Source: Calamus simplicifolius (taxonomy: Eukaryota > Streptophyta > Magnoliopsida > Arecales > Arecaceae). Taken from it: a stretch of 64,000 nt of DNA. A program made the translations under genes and the position numbers. Of the stretch, positions 44,851-56,040 are shown piece after piece; within the stretch, counting starts at the first letter, position 1; every line of letters begins with the position of its first letter. The stretch covers positions 412,119 to 476,118 of the forward strand of contig UESW01004576.1 of assembly GCA_900491605.1 (NCBI GenBank), read 5' to 3'. Under the pieces are notes generated by a model. It was given only the letters and a program-made list of their open reading frames with translations, searched no databases and was not told where the DNA came from.

Positions 44851-47800
44851 ATTGTCTAGAGATCAGGGTTCAGTTGACATTGAAGTTGACTCAATTGCTT
44901 TGAAGGCCGGTCCTATTCAGAACTCTGAGGTGGTTCACAGCCTGTTGGGTCAGAGGACCAGGGAGTGGTCCCATCTACCTCAGTTAATTAATGAAGATCT
45001 TAATTTGGAATGTAAGAGGTGCTAATAAGCCCTCATTCGTTCCTCTTTTGGTAGATTGATGCAATTACATAACTTTGATATATGTGTCCTGTTAGAAACC
45101 AGGTTGTTGGGAGATAGTCTGATGAGGTTTCGGAGACAGATTGCTCGTTTTTGGTCTTCTTATGCTGTGGAGGCTGAGGGGCTATCGGAAGGTATTTTGG
45201 CATCTGGCATGAATCAGCTGTTACGATTGATGCGTTTCATCAATGTAACCAGTAGCTTGGTCTAGTTGTCTCTGAAGGAACCTCTGATCCCTGGCTTCTA
45301 TCGGCGATCTATGCCAGTACTGATTATCGTGAGAGACGGGCCCTTTGGTCTGAGTTGATCTCCCTCATGGACCATGGTATTCCATCCATTATTGTTGGTG
45401 ACTTTAACTGTATTACTGAGGCTAGTGAGAAGAGGGGGGGGCAGAAGAGTCACTGGCTCAGCTAACATAATTGAAGTAAGGTCATTCATCGGGTCTTCTG
45501 GGCTAATGGATTTGGGGTACTCGGGGCCCCAATTCATCTGGTGTAATAACCGATAGGGGTCAGCACGGGTCTGGAGAGACTGGATAGAGCCTTGGCCACA
45601 GCTCAATGGCTTCAAAAGTTCCTTCTGTCTCTGTTACTCACCTTCCAAGAATCGCCTCGGATCACTGTCCCATTTTGATTTCCACGGAGGCTGATCAGTA
45701 TCAGAGGAAACAGTTTAGATTCGAGCGGTTCTGGACTTTCCATTCTTCTGCTCGAACTATTATTTCTCAGATCTGGCACCTTCCTATCAGGGGCAACGAA
45801 GTCTATCGATTATATCGTCGACTTATGATGGCCAGACACAGACTTTCCACTTGGAATAGATTGGAAGTTGGGGATCTGGTGAGGCAAGTGGAGCAGGCTG
45901 AAGCTGTTATTAGTGCCCTCCAGGCGAAAGAAGATCACGATGGCTTTCTATTGGATTCTGATCTATCTTTGCTACGGAAGAATCTTGCTCATCACCACTC
46001 CCTTCTTCGGTAGCAGGAGGTATATTGGAGGCAAAGGTCTAGGGTTCAGTGGATCCGTGAAGGGGACAGTAATACCAGATTCTTTCACCAGGCTATGCTG
46101 AAGCGGCGGGCAGCGAATAGGATTCGGAGGGTAGCTGATGCTGAGGGAATTTTCATGAGTACATTCATTCTATTCGGACTCAGTTTCTTCACTTCTTCCA
46201 GTCCAGATGGTCTAAGTCCACTGGTGATGGGGCTCTAGTCTTCCGGGTATCTGATTCCAGAAAGGTTTCCTCTTCGGAGAATACCATGCTTGTCAGGCCG
46301 ATCGATGAGGAGGAAGTTCGCCAGGCCATTTGGGAGCTTGGTCCAGACAAGGCCCCGGGCCGACGGGTTTTCGTCCTTCCTTTTTAGACACTACTGGGAG
46401 ATTGTTGGGCAAAAAGTGGTTCAAGCTATTCAGATTGCCTTCCAATCGAAGTACATTCCAGAGGAATGGAATCAGACTCTTATTACTCTTGTCCCAAGTG
46501 CTCGGATGCTTCCCTACTTCAGCATTTTAGGCCGATCAGCTTGTGCACTACTTTATATAAGGTTTGTGCCCGCTTTTAGTTAGCCGTCTTTGTCGGTCAT
46601 TCCCCGTCTTATTTCTATGGAACAGGGGGCATTCATTAGAGGTCGTTCTATCTTGGACAACGTCCTCATCACTCAGGAGTTTATGCATGATCTCCATCGA
46701 GCTCCTGTCAGACGTAGCCTTATGGCAGTTAAGCTTGAAATGAGAGAGCTTATGATAGACTGAGTTAGGCCTTCTTGCACCGTTCTCTTCAGGAGTTCGG
46801 ATTTGATGAGCTGTTTATTGAGTGGGTTTTGGCTTGTATTCAGAGGCCGTCTTTCTCTCTGATCATTAATGGGAGTCTGACCGAGTTTTTTCATTCCTCC
46901 GTAGGATTACGTCAGGGGTCCCCTTTATCACCCCTTTGTTCATTCTGGCTGTGGATGATCTCTCCCGAGCTTTCCATCAGGCTCAACTAAATCGAAGGAT
47001 TGTCCCCTTTATGGGGGAGTTGGGGGCCCTTCTGTTTCTCATCTTCTATTTGCCGACGATTGTATTCTTCTGGGTTAGGCTACTACTACTAATGCGGCTT
47101 CCTTCGATTCCATTATTCAGCGTTATTGTCAGGATTCGGGGTAGAAGGTCAATCTTCTAAAGTCTTCTATTTGTTTCAGTCCGAAGACACCCGGATCCAC
47201 CAAAGAAGCTATTACCAATATGTTGGATATATCTACTCAACTGACCGGTTTATGTATCTGGGGATTCCTATAACCAGTAGACATCCCCGATGCTCTAATT
47301 TTGTGGATCTTGAGAGGTGTGTTCGACAGCGTATTGAGGGTTGGCAAGTCACTGACTTATCGATGATGGCTAGAGTTACCATCATTCGGTCGGTCCTTTC
47401 TTTCCTTCCTCTTTATCTACTTTCGAATGCGGCCATCCCGTCTACCTGTCTTCGGAGGCTTGAGAGATGCTTTCGAGACTTTCTATGGGCTTCAATGCAA
47501 GATGGTCACGGTATTCACCTTCTATCTTGGGACACGATCTATATGCCAATTCATGAAGGTGATCTCGGGATCCAATCCCTGATGGTAAGGCGGACGGCTT
47601 TATTGGCCAAGCATGCAACACATTTTCTCCTGGAGCCGCAATGTCTTTGAAGCTCCGTGATGCGTGCAAGGTATGATGATGGCAGTCTGGGGAGAACATT
47701 ATTCTATCCCGGGGGTGTTCCTCCTTTTGGAAGGAGATGTGTCAGTATGGTGACTCTATCATGCAAAATATCTCATGGATGATAGGTGATGGTCATTCTA

Positions 47801-49129
47801 TTGATGTTATTCAGGATTCGTGGATTTCTGAGCTCTCTCTATCTCGGTGGTCCTCTTTCATTAGTATTGATGTCCCCACTGATTTGAGAGTTAAGGATTT
47901 GATCTCACTTGATCCCCCCACCTGGCATATCCACTTGGTGTCCCGTTTCTTTGGTGCAGAACTCTCTCAGCAGATTCTCTCGATTCCTCTTATCTCTGGT
48001 CCCTCAGCTGATGTCAAATTATGGCAAGATCCTCCCTTTCGAGGGCCCCTCTCAAGGACCTTATGAACTTTTTTAGGCCTCAGTCCCAGTGTACGAAGGA
48101 GGCTGCTTGGATCTGGTCGCTCCCCACTATTCCCAGGGTTCAGGTATTTATCTGGAAGCTCCTTTGGGACTGTCTTCCGACTAGTGCCCTTCTCTCTCGT
48201 AGGGGTGTGCCAATCCAGGCAATTTTCCCTCTGTGTGGATTGGAGAACGAGACGACCGACCATGCTATATTCATATGTCCTCGTGCTCGACGGATTTGGC
48301 ATCTGATGGGTTATAATTGCAGAACGAATGTTTCTGGTTCCCTTCGCTCCCTCTTCATTTACGATCTCCGGAGGGCCCCGAAGCATCAATGCGGTCTCTG
48401 GGCGGCCACGGCCTATCAGATTTGGTTAACTAGGAACCAGATTATATTTACAGAGGACTTCATTTCTTCCCATCGGCTTGTGTGGAAGATTAGAGCTTTG
48501 TCTGCTGATTATGCCAGTGCTACTCAAGCGGTTGATCATGACTTCTCTGGCCACTGGGGTTCCCCTGCTGCTTTGTCAACGAACCGGAGTACGTTTTTAT
48601 TTCCTGGGAGCCCCCCTCCAGGGTTCGTCAAAATCAACTTTGATGGTAGTGTCCATGGCAGACTTGCTGGATCGGCTTTTATCATCCATGGGTCATAGGG
48701 CGATATGCTGGCAGCGGGCAGATTTGGTACCCTCAACTCCTCTATCCCTATGACGAGCTTTATGGGGCCTGGGCAGGTATTACTTATGCTTCTAAGTTTC
48801 TTCATGCCCATAGATTAGTTATCGAGGGCGATTCTTTGACGGTCATTAGGTGGTTACGGAAGGAGAATGTTCCTGCAACCCCCATCAATCCGATTCTTCG
48901 GGACACCTGGTCCATTCTTCAGGAAGTGGATTCAGCCCAGATATGTCATATTTTCCGTGAAGCCAACTCGGCGGCTGACTGGGTGGCAGCTTCAGTTGCT
49001 CAGCACACTGGCCATTGGCTATGGAGGCTGGGAGACCCATGTCCTCATGTTTTGGTGCAAATTTTGTATTCCGATGTCTTTGGACTAATTCACACAAGAC
49101 TTGTGTGATTGCCCATGTATACCAAAAAA
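44851..49129 (+). mobile_element. L1-type LINE, 5'-truncated, with RNase H
   Basis: Endonuclease, reverse transcriptase, zinc-finger and RNase H domains of one ORF2 follow on the plus strand, with a short poly(A) tail at 49124-49134. AAAAACCAT at 44842-44850 and again at 49130-49138 would be a 9-bp target duplication, although its A-rich part overlaps the tail. Little sequence precedes the endonuclease, so ORF1 is missing. Confidence 0.87.
44990..49108 (+). pseudogene. LINE ORF2: endonuclease, reverse transcriptase, zf-RVT, RNase H (frameshifted)
   Basis: Endonuclease: ILIWNVRGAN (about 45000), CVLLETRL (45090), VGDFNCI (45400) and ASDHCPILI (45655), together the usual Asn, Glu, Asp-Asn and Ser-Asp-His sites. 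Reverse transcriptase: EELGPDKAPG-like block (46310-46360), GAFIRGRSILDNVLITQEF (46630), LRQGSPLSPL (46905) and catalytic FADD at 47049-47060. A zf-RVT region (FIWKLLWDCLPTS, then ETTDHAIFICPRARRIW, 48150-48300) and RNase H (VKINFDGSVHG, VIEGDSLTV, ANSAADWVA) follow, with a stop at 49108. Frame changes near 45240, 45460, 46360, 46750, 47160 and 48700 and several stops mark it as dead. Confidence 0.87.
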
Positions 49130-49138
49130 AAAAACCAT

Positions 49139-49477
49139 GATAAATTCCCCAAAGGATTTTTCTACGTAATCACTAACCTATCTTAATTCGATTAGGACTC
49201 TATTTATCAAGCACAAGATCATTGACCAGATTTATCAAAGACACTAACCTATCCCAATTTGATTAGGACTCTAGTTATCAGCCCACGAGACCAATTTGAA
49301 AGTAATCAAACATTCTATTTAGGAGGATTAAGGATTCTTTCATGATTACCACTCCCTTATTAGAGAGCCATCTAATCCTCAACCCTAACCACCTTAGGTA
49401 TAGAATTTTCGTTTGTTCCTTATTAGGCCTTGACTAGCTTATCCAAGGCCTGGTTACATGAGATCAATTAAAATTAA
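49139..49477. other. No gene recognised
   Basis: A weak direct repeat (AACCTATC, ATTAGGACTCTA) occurs at 49175-49275. Nothing else is seen. Confidence 0.5.
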
Positions 49478-49742
49478 GGCAGTATTTGATATGGGGGATA
49501 AGGAGGATATCCCCTGAATATCCTTCCTTATTCCCAAATGCTATAGCTAGAAAGGATAGGTCTGAAAAAGTTTAACCAAAGGGATAACCCATATTTAACC
49601 ATAGGTTATCCCCTGAACTTATTCCCTAGGGAACCTATGAACAACTAAAGTTATCCCTTGATGGCAGACCCTCAACTATCCCTCGATAAATGCTATCCTG
49701 TACATTTATCCAGGGATAGCTTTTGGGCTATCAAACACTACC
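49478..49742. mobile_element. Tourist-like MITE, 265 bp, intact ends
   Basis: The left end is GGCAGTATTTGAT and the right end is ATCAAACACTACC, near-perfect 13-bp terminal inverted repeats of the GGN4TGTTTG type. Both sides are flanked by TAA, the 3-bp target duplication of PIF/Harbinger elements. There is no coding capacity. Confidence 0.8.
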
Positions 49743-50556
49743 TAAAGGAATAGTTGATATGTCACCTGATATAAATACGTGGTTAGTTAAGAAGGTGACA
49801 CTCAGATATTTCTTCAGTTTTAACTGGTCTTTTATAACAGAACATTAGGAATACATGATTCTTAAAACATAAGAAATTAAATAGTAATATCTGAATGTTT
49901 AAAAGCTAAAATAAATTTTGAGTGAAAGTTTAAGGATTAAATAAGTATGTGTGTTTAACCATTTTTGAGATGAAACGAATTAAGCATGCATAGCTCTCCA
50001 TAGCATCGCTAAGGGCCCACCCGTTTAAGTAAAAGAATGCCATGGTGGAAGGTGGTGGCATTAATGCTAAACTGCACTGGTACCATTCTTTTAGGCATCG
50101 AAGGAATACATTGAAAATGGTATGGTTCGAGTAGAATGGGTGGGCGAGAACACAATTTGATCCATTTACACTCTCTAATCAAGCCCTCCATCAAATATGC
50201 AAATAGAGAATCCTTATAAGGCAGACTTTAGTTAGTAAAATGGACCACCAAGTAGGAGGAGCATGGACCGAACTCACAATAAAAAGATAGTTTGAGGCAT
50301 TGGACTAGATTGAATCTAAACTTAGCCAAATATGGCCAATCCCAACCCGACCCAACCCTCATTTATATACTATACCATATATGCATTAATATATCCATCT
50401 CAAGCATCGTATTCGGTTCCTTCCCAACATTGGACCTAAAAAGTCAGGCTCGGCCTAATTTCATGAGACTAAAACATTTGCTCATGCCTTAAAAATTTGA
50501 GTTAAACTCACCCTAACCTAGAGTTTACTCGATTGATGCCTACCCCTGCTACTATA
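49743..50556. other. No gene recognised
   Basis: Short open frames only. Confidence 0.5.
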
Positions 50557-51123
50557 GTAGTATTTGGTTCCCAAAAAGCTATCTCTGGATAAGTATACAG
50601 GATAGTATTTATTCAGAGGATAGCTGAGGGAATAACTATCTTTTTAAATAACTTTACCATCAAGGGATAGCTCTAGTTATTCATGGGTTCTTAGGTAGTA
50701 TTTGAAATAGGGAATAAGAGGGGTTAAAGGATAACCCCTCTTATTCCCAAAAGCCATAACTATAAAGGATAGCTAGGAATAAAGTTAACCAGAGGGATAA
50801 TCCATGGTTAACCATGGTTAACCATGGGTTATCTTTTTAATTTATTCCCTAGAAAATGCAAGAATAGCTAGTTATCCTTCAAATAAGAGTAAAAAAAAGT
50901 TATCCTATGGATTTACCTTTTGCATTTGATATGATCAATGGGATAGCCAAGGGATACCTCTAGGGATAGCCAGAGGATAAACTCTATCCCGTACACTTAT
51001 CCATGGATAATATTTTTCCTATTAAACACTAAGAGAATAAGTTCAGGGAATAACTCATGGTTAAACATGGGTTATCTCCTCTGGTTAACCTTTTTCAGAG
51101 TTATCCCTATTTTAAACATAGCC
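50557..51123. mobile_element. Tourist-like MITE interrupted by a second MITE
   Basis: 50557-50693 and 51031-51123 together match the MITE at 49478-49742 read in reverse: GTAGTATTTGGTTCCCAAAA, GGATAAGTATACAGGATAG, ATCAAGGGATAGCT, then GAATAAGTTCAGG, CATGGTTAAACATGGGTTAT and CTTTTTCAGAG. The break corresponds to one point in the intact copy. Confidence 0.7.
50694..51030. mobile_element. MITE nested inside the Tourist-like MITE
   Basis: It begins GGTAGTATTTGAAATAGGG after TTA and ends ATTAAACACT before AAG, giving TIR-like ends of the same superfamily. Near the left end is a perfect 15-bp inverted repeat, GAATAAGAGGGGTTA / TAACCCCTCTTATTC. It is related to 43669-43929. Confidence 0.65.
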
Positions 51124-51889
51124 TAAGAGAACATGTGCATTTTTCAGCCTCAATTGGATTTTTTATTTTTTATTTTTTTTTGTTGTGCACGTAGAGGGGA
51201 GGGGGAGGGAGTGATACTTTTGGGAGATTTTAAGATATTTGATACAAATTATAAAATAACTTTGAAAAAAATTCAAAAAGGAGTCAACTAGAAAAAACTT
51301 TGCATTTGGAGTGTTTCATTAAAAAATAAAACTCTACTTGAAATGCATTGGATTTTTTTTTCCTTTTTAGAATTAAAGGTAGGGATTCAACAAATAAAAA
51401 TAATTATATTTAATATTTAATATAAGATTATTATAATTAAAATATTATTATATCAATATAATAATATATTATCATGTAATATAAATAATTAAATCATATT
51501 ATAATAAATGTTGTATGAAAATATTTTTTATACTAAAAATAGGAAATTATTTAATATTACTATAACTATGATTTGCAAAAGTTTTATATTTTATAAGACA
51601 CATAAAAATTATTATGTCATATTGTTTAGATTAAAGTATCAAAATAAATAATTATTATATATAATAAATTGTTATTGTACTTTTGCAAGAGTTACATAAT
51701 TGAAAGGTTTGCAATGTCTTTTTTGTTATAATTTTCATCACTCAAAGCATTTTTAAGTTTGATTACTAAACATATTAAAGATTTATAGTAATTTATAAAT
51801 TATGCTCAACACTTTGTTCCATATAACATAGTTGGCCTAATAGCGGTTTTATAGAATTTTTTTTTCAAAGATAAAATTAGAAATAAACG
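51124..51889. other. AT-rich intergenic, no gene recognised
   Basis: A/T-rich, with a short poly-T/G-rich patch at 51160-51215. Confidence 0.5.
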
Positions 51890-52190
51890 TATAAAAGAAA
51901 TGATAGATATAACCCCAATTGAAGATAAAATGAGAGAATTGATTATGGTGGTTTGAACATATACAACGAAGACCTTTAATGTTTTTGTTAGAAAGAGTGA
52001 TCTTTTAATAATTCATGATAAATATAGAGATAGAGGTAGACCTAAACTAATATTGGACAAAATAATTAAAAAAGATATAACTATTTGTAATTTGAATATC
52101 GACTTAGTCCTTGAATAGAGCAAAGTGGAGGAAGTAGATTCATGTAGTCGACCCCATGTAGTTAGAAAAATGCTTAGATGGGTTGAGAGT
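51890..52190 (+). pseudogene. Decayed C-terminal tail of a LINE reverse transcriptase
   Basis: The plus strand reads IEDKMRELI, then VRKSDLLI, YRDRGRPKLILDKIIKKDIT and ICNLNIDLVLE, followed by a diverged RIHVADP-like end. This resembles the C-terminal tail of plant non-LTR reverse transcriptases (RGRGRPKxTxxEvixKDM). Stops interrupt it and nothing upstream was recognised. Confidence 0.6.
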
Positions 52191-52524
52191 AAAGAGTAAT
52201 TTATAAATATAGTTACCCCAAATAATTTTTTTATTAAAAAATTTACTATTCAAAATTCTACGAGCAAAAGTTTTACTATCAACATCATTGCTAATAGGAA
52301 ACAACCAATCGGCCTGTTGATCCACATGATGAGTCCCATAAGAGCAATTACATTGGATAAGATATGAATATATGAATAAATGGTCAAATCCTATTTTGTT
52401 AGGTGTTTATTAAACTCCAGCCTGTTATTTCTAGGGCCAGGTTAAACTAGGCTGAAAGGAAACTGGCAATCAGATAGACAGCATGATTTGCTACAGCTTC
52501 CTTATCAAAACATGTAATGCTAGG
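52191..52524. other. No gene recognised
   Basis: Left flank of the Retand-like element. The last five bases, CTAGG (52520-52524), are its target duplication. Confidence 0.6.
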
Positions 52525-52918
52525 TGTTGACGCCGAGTCACCTTCCTTGAACGTCGGAGAAACGGAGGTTTTCCTCGCTGGACTCATGCAAAAAAAAGTC
52601 CCTGAAGACCGGATGTTCCGGTGGAGACCCTCCGACGTTCAAATCAGTCACTTGGGAACAGACAAGAGTTAGCTAGCAGAAGAAAGCTAGCGAGTTAGAG
52701 TTCAGGATCCTTCCCTCGTCGTAAATGTGAGCTTTTATACTTGTTCAAAGATCTCCCTCCCTCCATGCTTCCAGAAGGTTACCGATTTCATGCTTTCAGA
52801 TGGCTCACAGCTATAAGCTCGCCTCGGAGGTGGGCCGGAGGTTGGCCTCGGAGGTTGAAGTAGGACGCCGTCAGTCTCCTTTACCGTTAACCCTAACGGT
52901 GCTGGATCAGCCATATCA
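52525..52918 (-). repeat. Retand-like 3' LTR (394 bp, short form)
   Basis: It runs TGTTGACGCC...GCCATATCA on the plus strand. It has only about three copies of the GGCCTCGGAGGT unit (52821-52860) and lacks the segment equivalent to 62935-63300 of the other LTR. Confidence 0.9.
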
Positions 52919-52936
52919 GATGCCCCCTAGCCCCTG
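52919..52936 (-). other. Polypurine tract of the Retand-like element
   Basis: The minus strand reads CAGGGGCTAGGGGGCATC directly before the LTR, a G-rich purine tract in the expected place. Confidence 0.6.
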
Positions 52937-53304
52937 AGATGGAGCGGGTCCACCCTAGCGAAGCGAAAGGGGTATCACCTCCCCAGTGGCTGATCCTCGT
53001 TCGTTGCCAACTACCCCGACCACATGTCTATGGATGCTGCGATAACTTAGCGCGGGCGACTTGGGGGATGTGAAGGGGCAGCCGCTGTTGTCCGTCCGAT
53101 CTGCCGCGATCGCCATCGAGGCGGGGTTGTCTTTTTGAAATTCGTAAAAAGCGGCCACCATCATTGCCATCATGGCACTGGCATCACTGGTGTCCCATCA
53201 TTGGCTAGAGGCGGTTTGTTCCATGCGCTGGACGCCTATCGAGGTGGCCTAGCCTATAACGGGAGTCCGCGTGGCTAAAAAATCGAGGCAGGATGATTTG
53301 AAAC

Positions 53305-53312
53305 TTGATAAA
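53305..53312 (+). promoter_or_regulatory. Possible TATA-like element of the antisense gene
   Basis: GATAAAAC lies about 150 bp upstream of the antisense ATG at 53464, before a CT-rich leader. This is weak support, from position only. Confidence 0.3.
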
Positions 53313-53463
53313 ACCCAGGCGAAGGCTGAATACTCATCATTTTACTTCAGTTATCTTCTTCCTCTGCTCCCTCTACAACCTAAGAATCGCCCCCCGCAAT
53401 TTCTTTCTCCAGGTTAGCCCTCTGTCCTTCCTGATCCTCCCTTCCTCTTCCCAAACTTTCGTC

Positions 53464-55676
53464 ATGGCTTCCTCACCATCCTGGACTTCTTCTGCTCCCT
53501 CTGACAACCGCATTTCTCCCTCGAGGCTTCGTGCCTCTTCATCTCCTTCTTCTTCATGGTCTTCCGATCTGGAGGACCATCTTCCTTTGTCCCAACGATT
53601 GGTTGCTGCCAGGGCTCCTGCAAGGGACGCTCGGCGGTGACCAGCCGGGCCCCGGCGAGGAGGCGCCAGGCGGCGGTCGGTGCCTCTTTAAGGGCGAGGG
53701 TAGAATCCCCGGAGGGAACCACCTCTACAGTAATAGGCCAAGACTTAGCCAAAATTAGGGCCTGTTACTAGGTACCCTGAGATGACGGACTCTTCCTTCT
53801 GACCCCCGATGACAGGGTGGTCTCCTCCCGGCCCGGCAGAGTGGCTGTTTACGAGATTTCTTTAGGTTAGGCCTTCGTCTACCCTTCCATCCCTTTTTTA
53901 TTAACCTTTTGGACTATTACTCTTTGACTCCTGCTCAACTGGTCCCAAACTCCCTTTCGATCGTTTGCGCCTTTCTCATCCTTTGCCACCACTTCCAAAT
54001 CACCCTCCGACTCTCTCTCTTCCGCTGCTTTTACACCCTCAGGCAGCAGAGGGGTTGGTGGCTATTCCATCCCTGACCTGGTCGGGTCCTCAAGCTTCTT
54101 CTCCCTACCTCGGTCAAGGGATGGAAATCTCGTTTCTTCTTTGTTGACCTTGACCAAGTCAAGTCCCGATGGGGGGACCCTGACCTCCGACCCAACATGA
54201 ACTCCACTGTCCTCCAAGGAGATCAAGAAGCGCTGGGGCAACTGTTGGCTGCCAACATTCCCAGATAAACTTGCTTCTGTCGGAGCACAACCTCCAGCTG
54301 GCAGGCCTCACCACATAGAGCGGTGAGTAATGGAAGCCCCAACACTTAGCCAAATCGCACTCTCTTTTCTTCTTCTCTTTTCTTTTCTTTTCTTTTCTTT
54401 TCTTTTTTTTTGCTGACTCCGACTGGTGCTGTGCAGCAATGAAACCTCCAACCGCCATGGTTAGGAAGGCCGCGGTCAAGCGGATGAGGGCCCAGGGCAG
54501 CCCAAGTGAGGGGCAGCAGGCATCGGCCCCCAAGCGCCTCATTGTGAGGGCGTCTCCACTGGCCGAGTGGCGTGAGTCTCCACTGGTCCCGGAGGTGGAT
54601 CTGACGGTCGATACCCCGCCAGAAGGGGCAAGGGCCGAAGGGGCAACGACGGAGGAGCCGTCGACGGTGGAGCCAGCGGCGATGGAGCCCCCAGCTTCCA
54701 GCGAACCACCCCGGCCGAAGCAGATAGAAGTTGGGGGAAGGGGCCATCAGGGATAAGTCCTCCCCCCGAACAGATACCGACGAGCAGCCCACCGCGTGCC
54801 AAGCCGGAGCACATCGGAAACGCCGAGGGGAGCAGGGCTGGGCCAACCCCTCATGGGTTCTCCTTAACAAACAACAGGCACCGGGCTGAACAACTTATGT
54901 CCTATGTCGTTCAGCCTGATATTCAAGAGGAGCTCCAAACCCTGGGGGCGAATAGGTTCTTTTGGGAGATCTTCTCAGCTCTCGTTCGAGTAAGTATTTT
55001 CCTTCTTGCCCTTAATTTAGTGCACTTAAGAAAATTGCATAGCTGACACTCTAAGTGTAGGTGACCAACTCCGTCGTGCTTGCTTGGGAGGCCATCGGCG
55101 AGGGGGAAGCCGTTGCCCGCCAAATCCAGCAGGATGCCGAGGATGCCTAGGCTCGGGCCGAGGCTGCGGAGAAGGCCTTGGAACTGGTAAGGGCCGAGTG
55201 TGCCGATAAAATAAAGGAGGCTAAGAGCAGAGCCGAGGCCGAGGCTGACCAATGGCGGGCGGCGCTCAACCAGCTCACAGAGGCCGAGGGTGCAATTGAA
55301 GCCCGAAACCTCCAGATAGCCGACCTGAACTCGGCCATTCAGGAGGCCGAGGATCAGGTGAAGTGGGCTGAGGAAGAGGTGAAGGCCATGAAGGACGAGA
55401 GGGCGGTAGCAGCCTCTCTAGTGGCGAAGAAGGAGGCCCGAGTTATTAAGGTGGAGGCTGCTGCCGAGGCCAGGGTTGCCACGGCCGTGGAGGAGTTCAA
55501 GGCATCGGAGCACTTCACCCCGAGCTGGTTGAAGCTAATGCAGATTTCTATGTCCAGGGGTTTGTCAATGCCAAGAAGAAAGTTGCCCAAGTTTTGAACC
55601 TCCCCCAGGTCATGGATATGAGCCGAACCAGGAGCTCGATGAAGCCTCGGATGGCGAGCCCGTGGTCGGACCTTGA
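53464..55676 (+). pseudogene. Antisense extra gene of the Retand-like element, three exons (broken)
   Basis: The gene runs opposite to pol, as known for extra ORFs in the Tat lineage (putative gypsy-type transposon proteins). It starts MASSPSWTSSAPSDNR and has a Ser-rich N-terminus. The middle region is decayed, the linker is Lys/Arg/Pro/Glu-rich (54439-54756), and a long Ala/Glu/Lys/Arg coiled coil follows (55178-55500). A frameshifted acidic end (DEASDGEPVVGP) stops at 55676. Two introns are visible: 54323-54436 (GTGAGT...GTGCAG) and 54990-55060 (GTAAGT...TGTAG); the second joins ALVR to VTNSVVLAWEAI in frame. An in-frame TAG at 55148 and several frame changes break it. Its function is unknown. 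Confidence 0.65.
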
Positions 55677-56040
55677 TTTTGTAGTTCTTCATTTTCGTTT
55701 TTATACTAAGTCCGATTGATCGGCATTTTGTAAACACTGATATCAATGAAGTGTAATTTTTCCATCAATGAAATTGTTTTGACCAACTGCACTGTTATTT
55801 TTTGGACCTTTGGGTCGCTGATGTGGGACCCCTAGGGCTTCGTCGACACCGAGGGGTAGCTTCTCCCGACTCGCGAATGACTTAGCCGTGTAGGACCAAA
55901 CCTCCGAGAACACCAAGGTTGAAACTGGGGCCGCGTCTACCCCAAGGATTCGGACCTCTGGGGGATGATGGAATATCAGCCTCGGAGTTGAGTGCTGATG
56001 AAAACCCGGACTTCTAGGGGCTGACAGAACACCAGCCTCG
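55677..56040. other. 3' region of the antisense gene and diverged start of the repeat array
   Basis: AT-rich sequence at 55680-55790, with AATGAAG/AATGAAA words, could serve as the antisense transcript end. From about 55960 degenerate units of the adjoining tandem array appear. Confidence 0.4.

Noticed and set aside
54159..54870. Minus-strand open frames of 127 and 174 codons
   Set aside because: They are opposite the antisense gene's Pro/Glu/Ala-rich exon and contain Lys/Glu runs from its pyrimidine-rich intron. There is no family resemblance.
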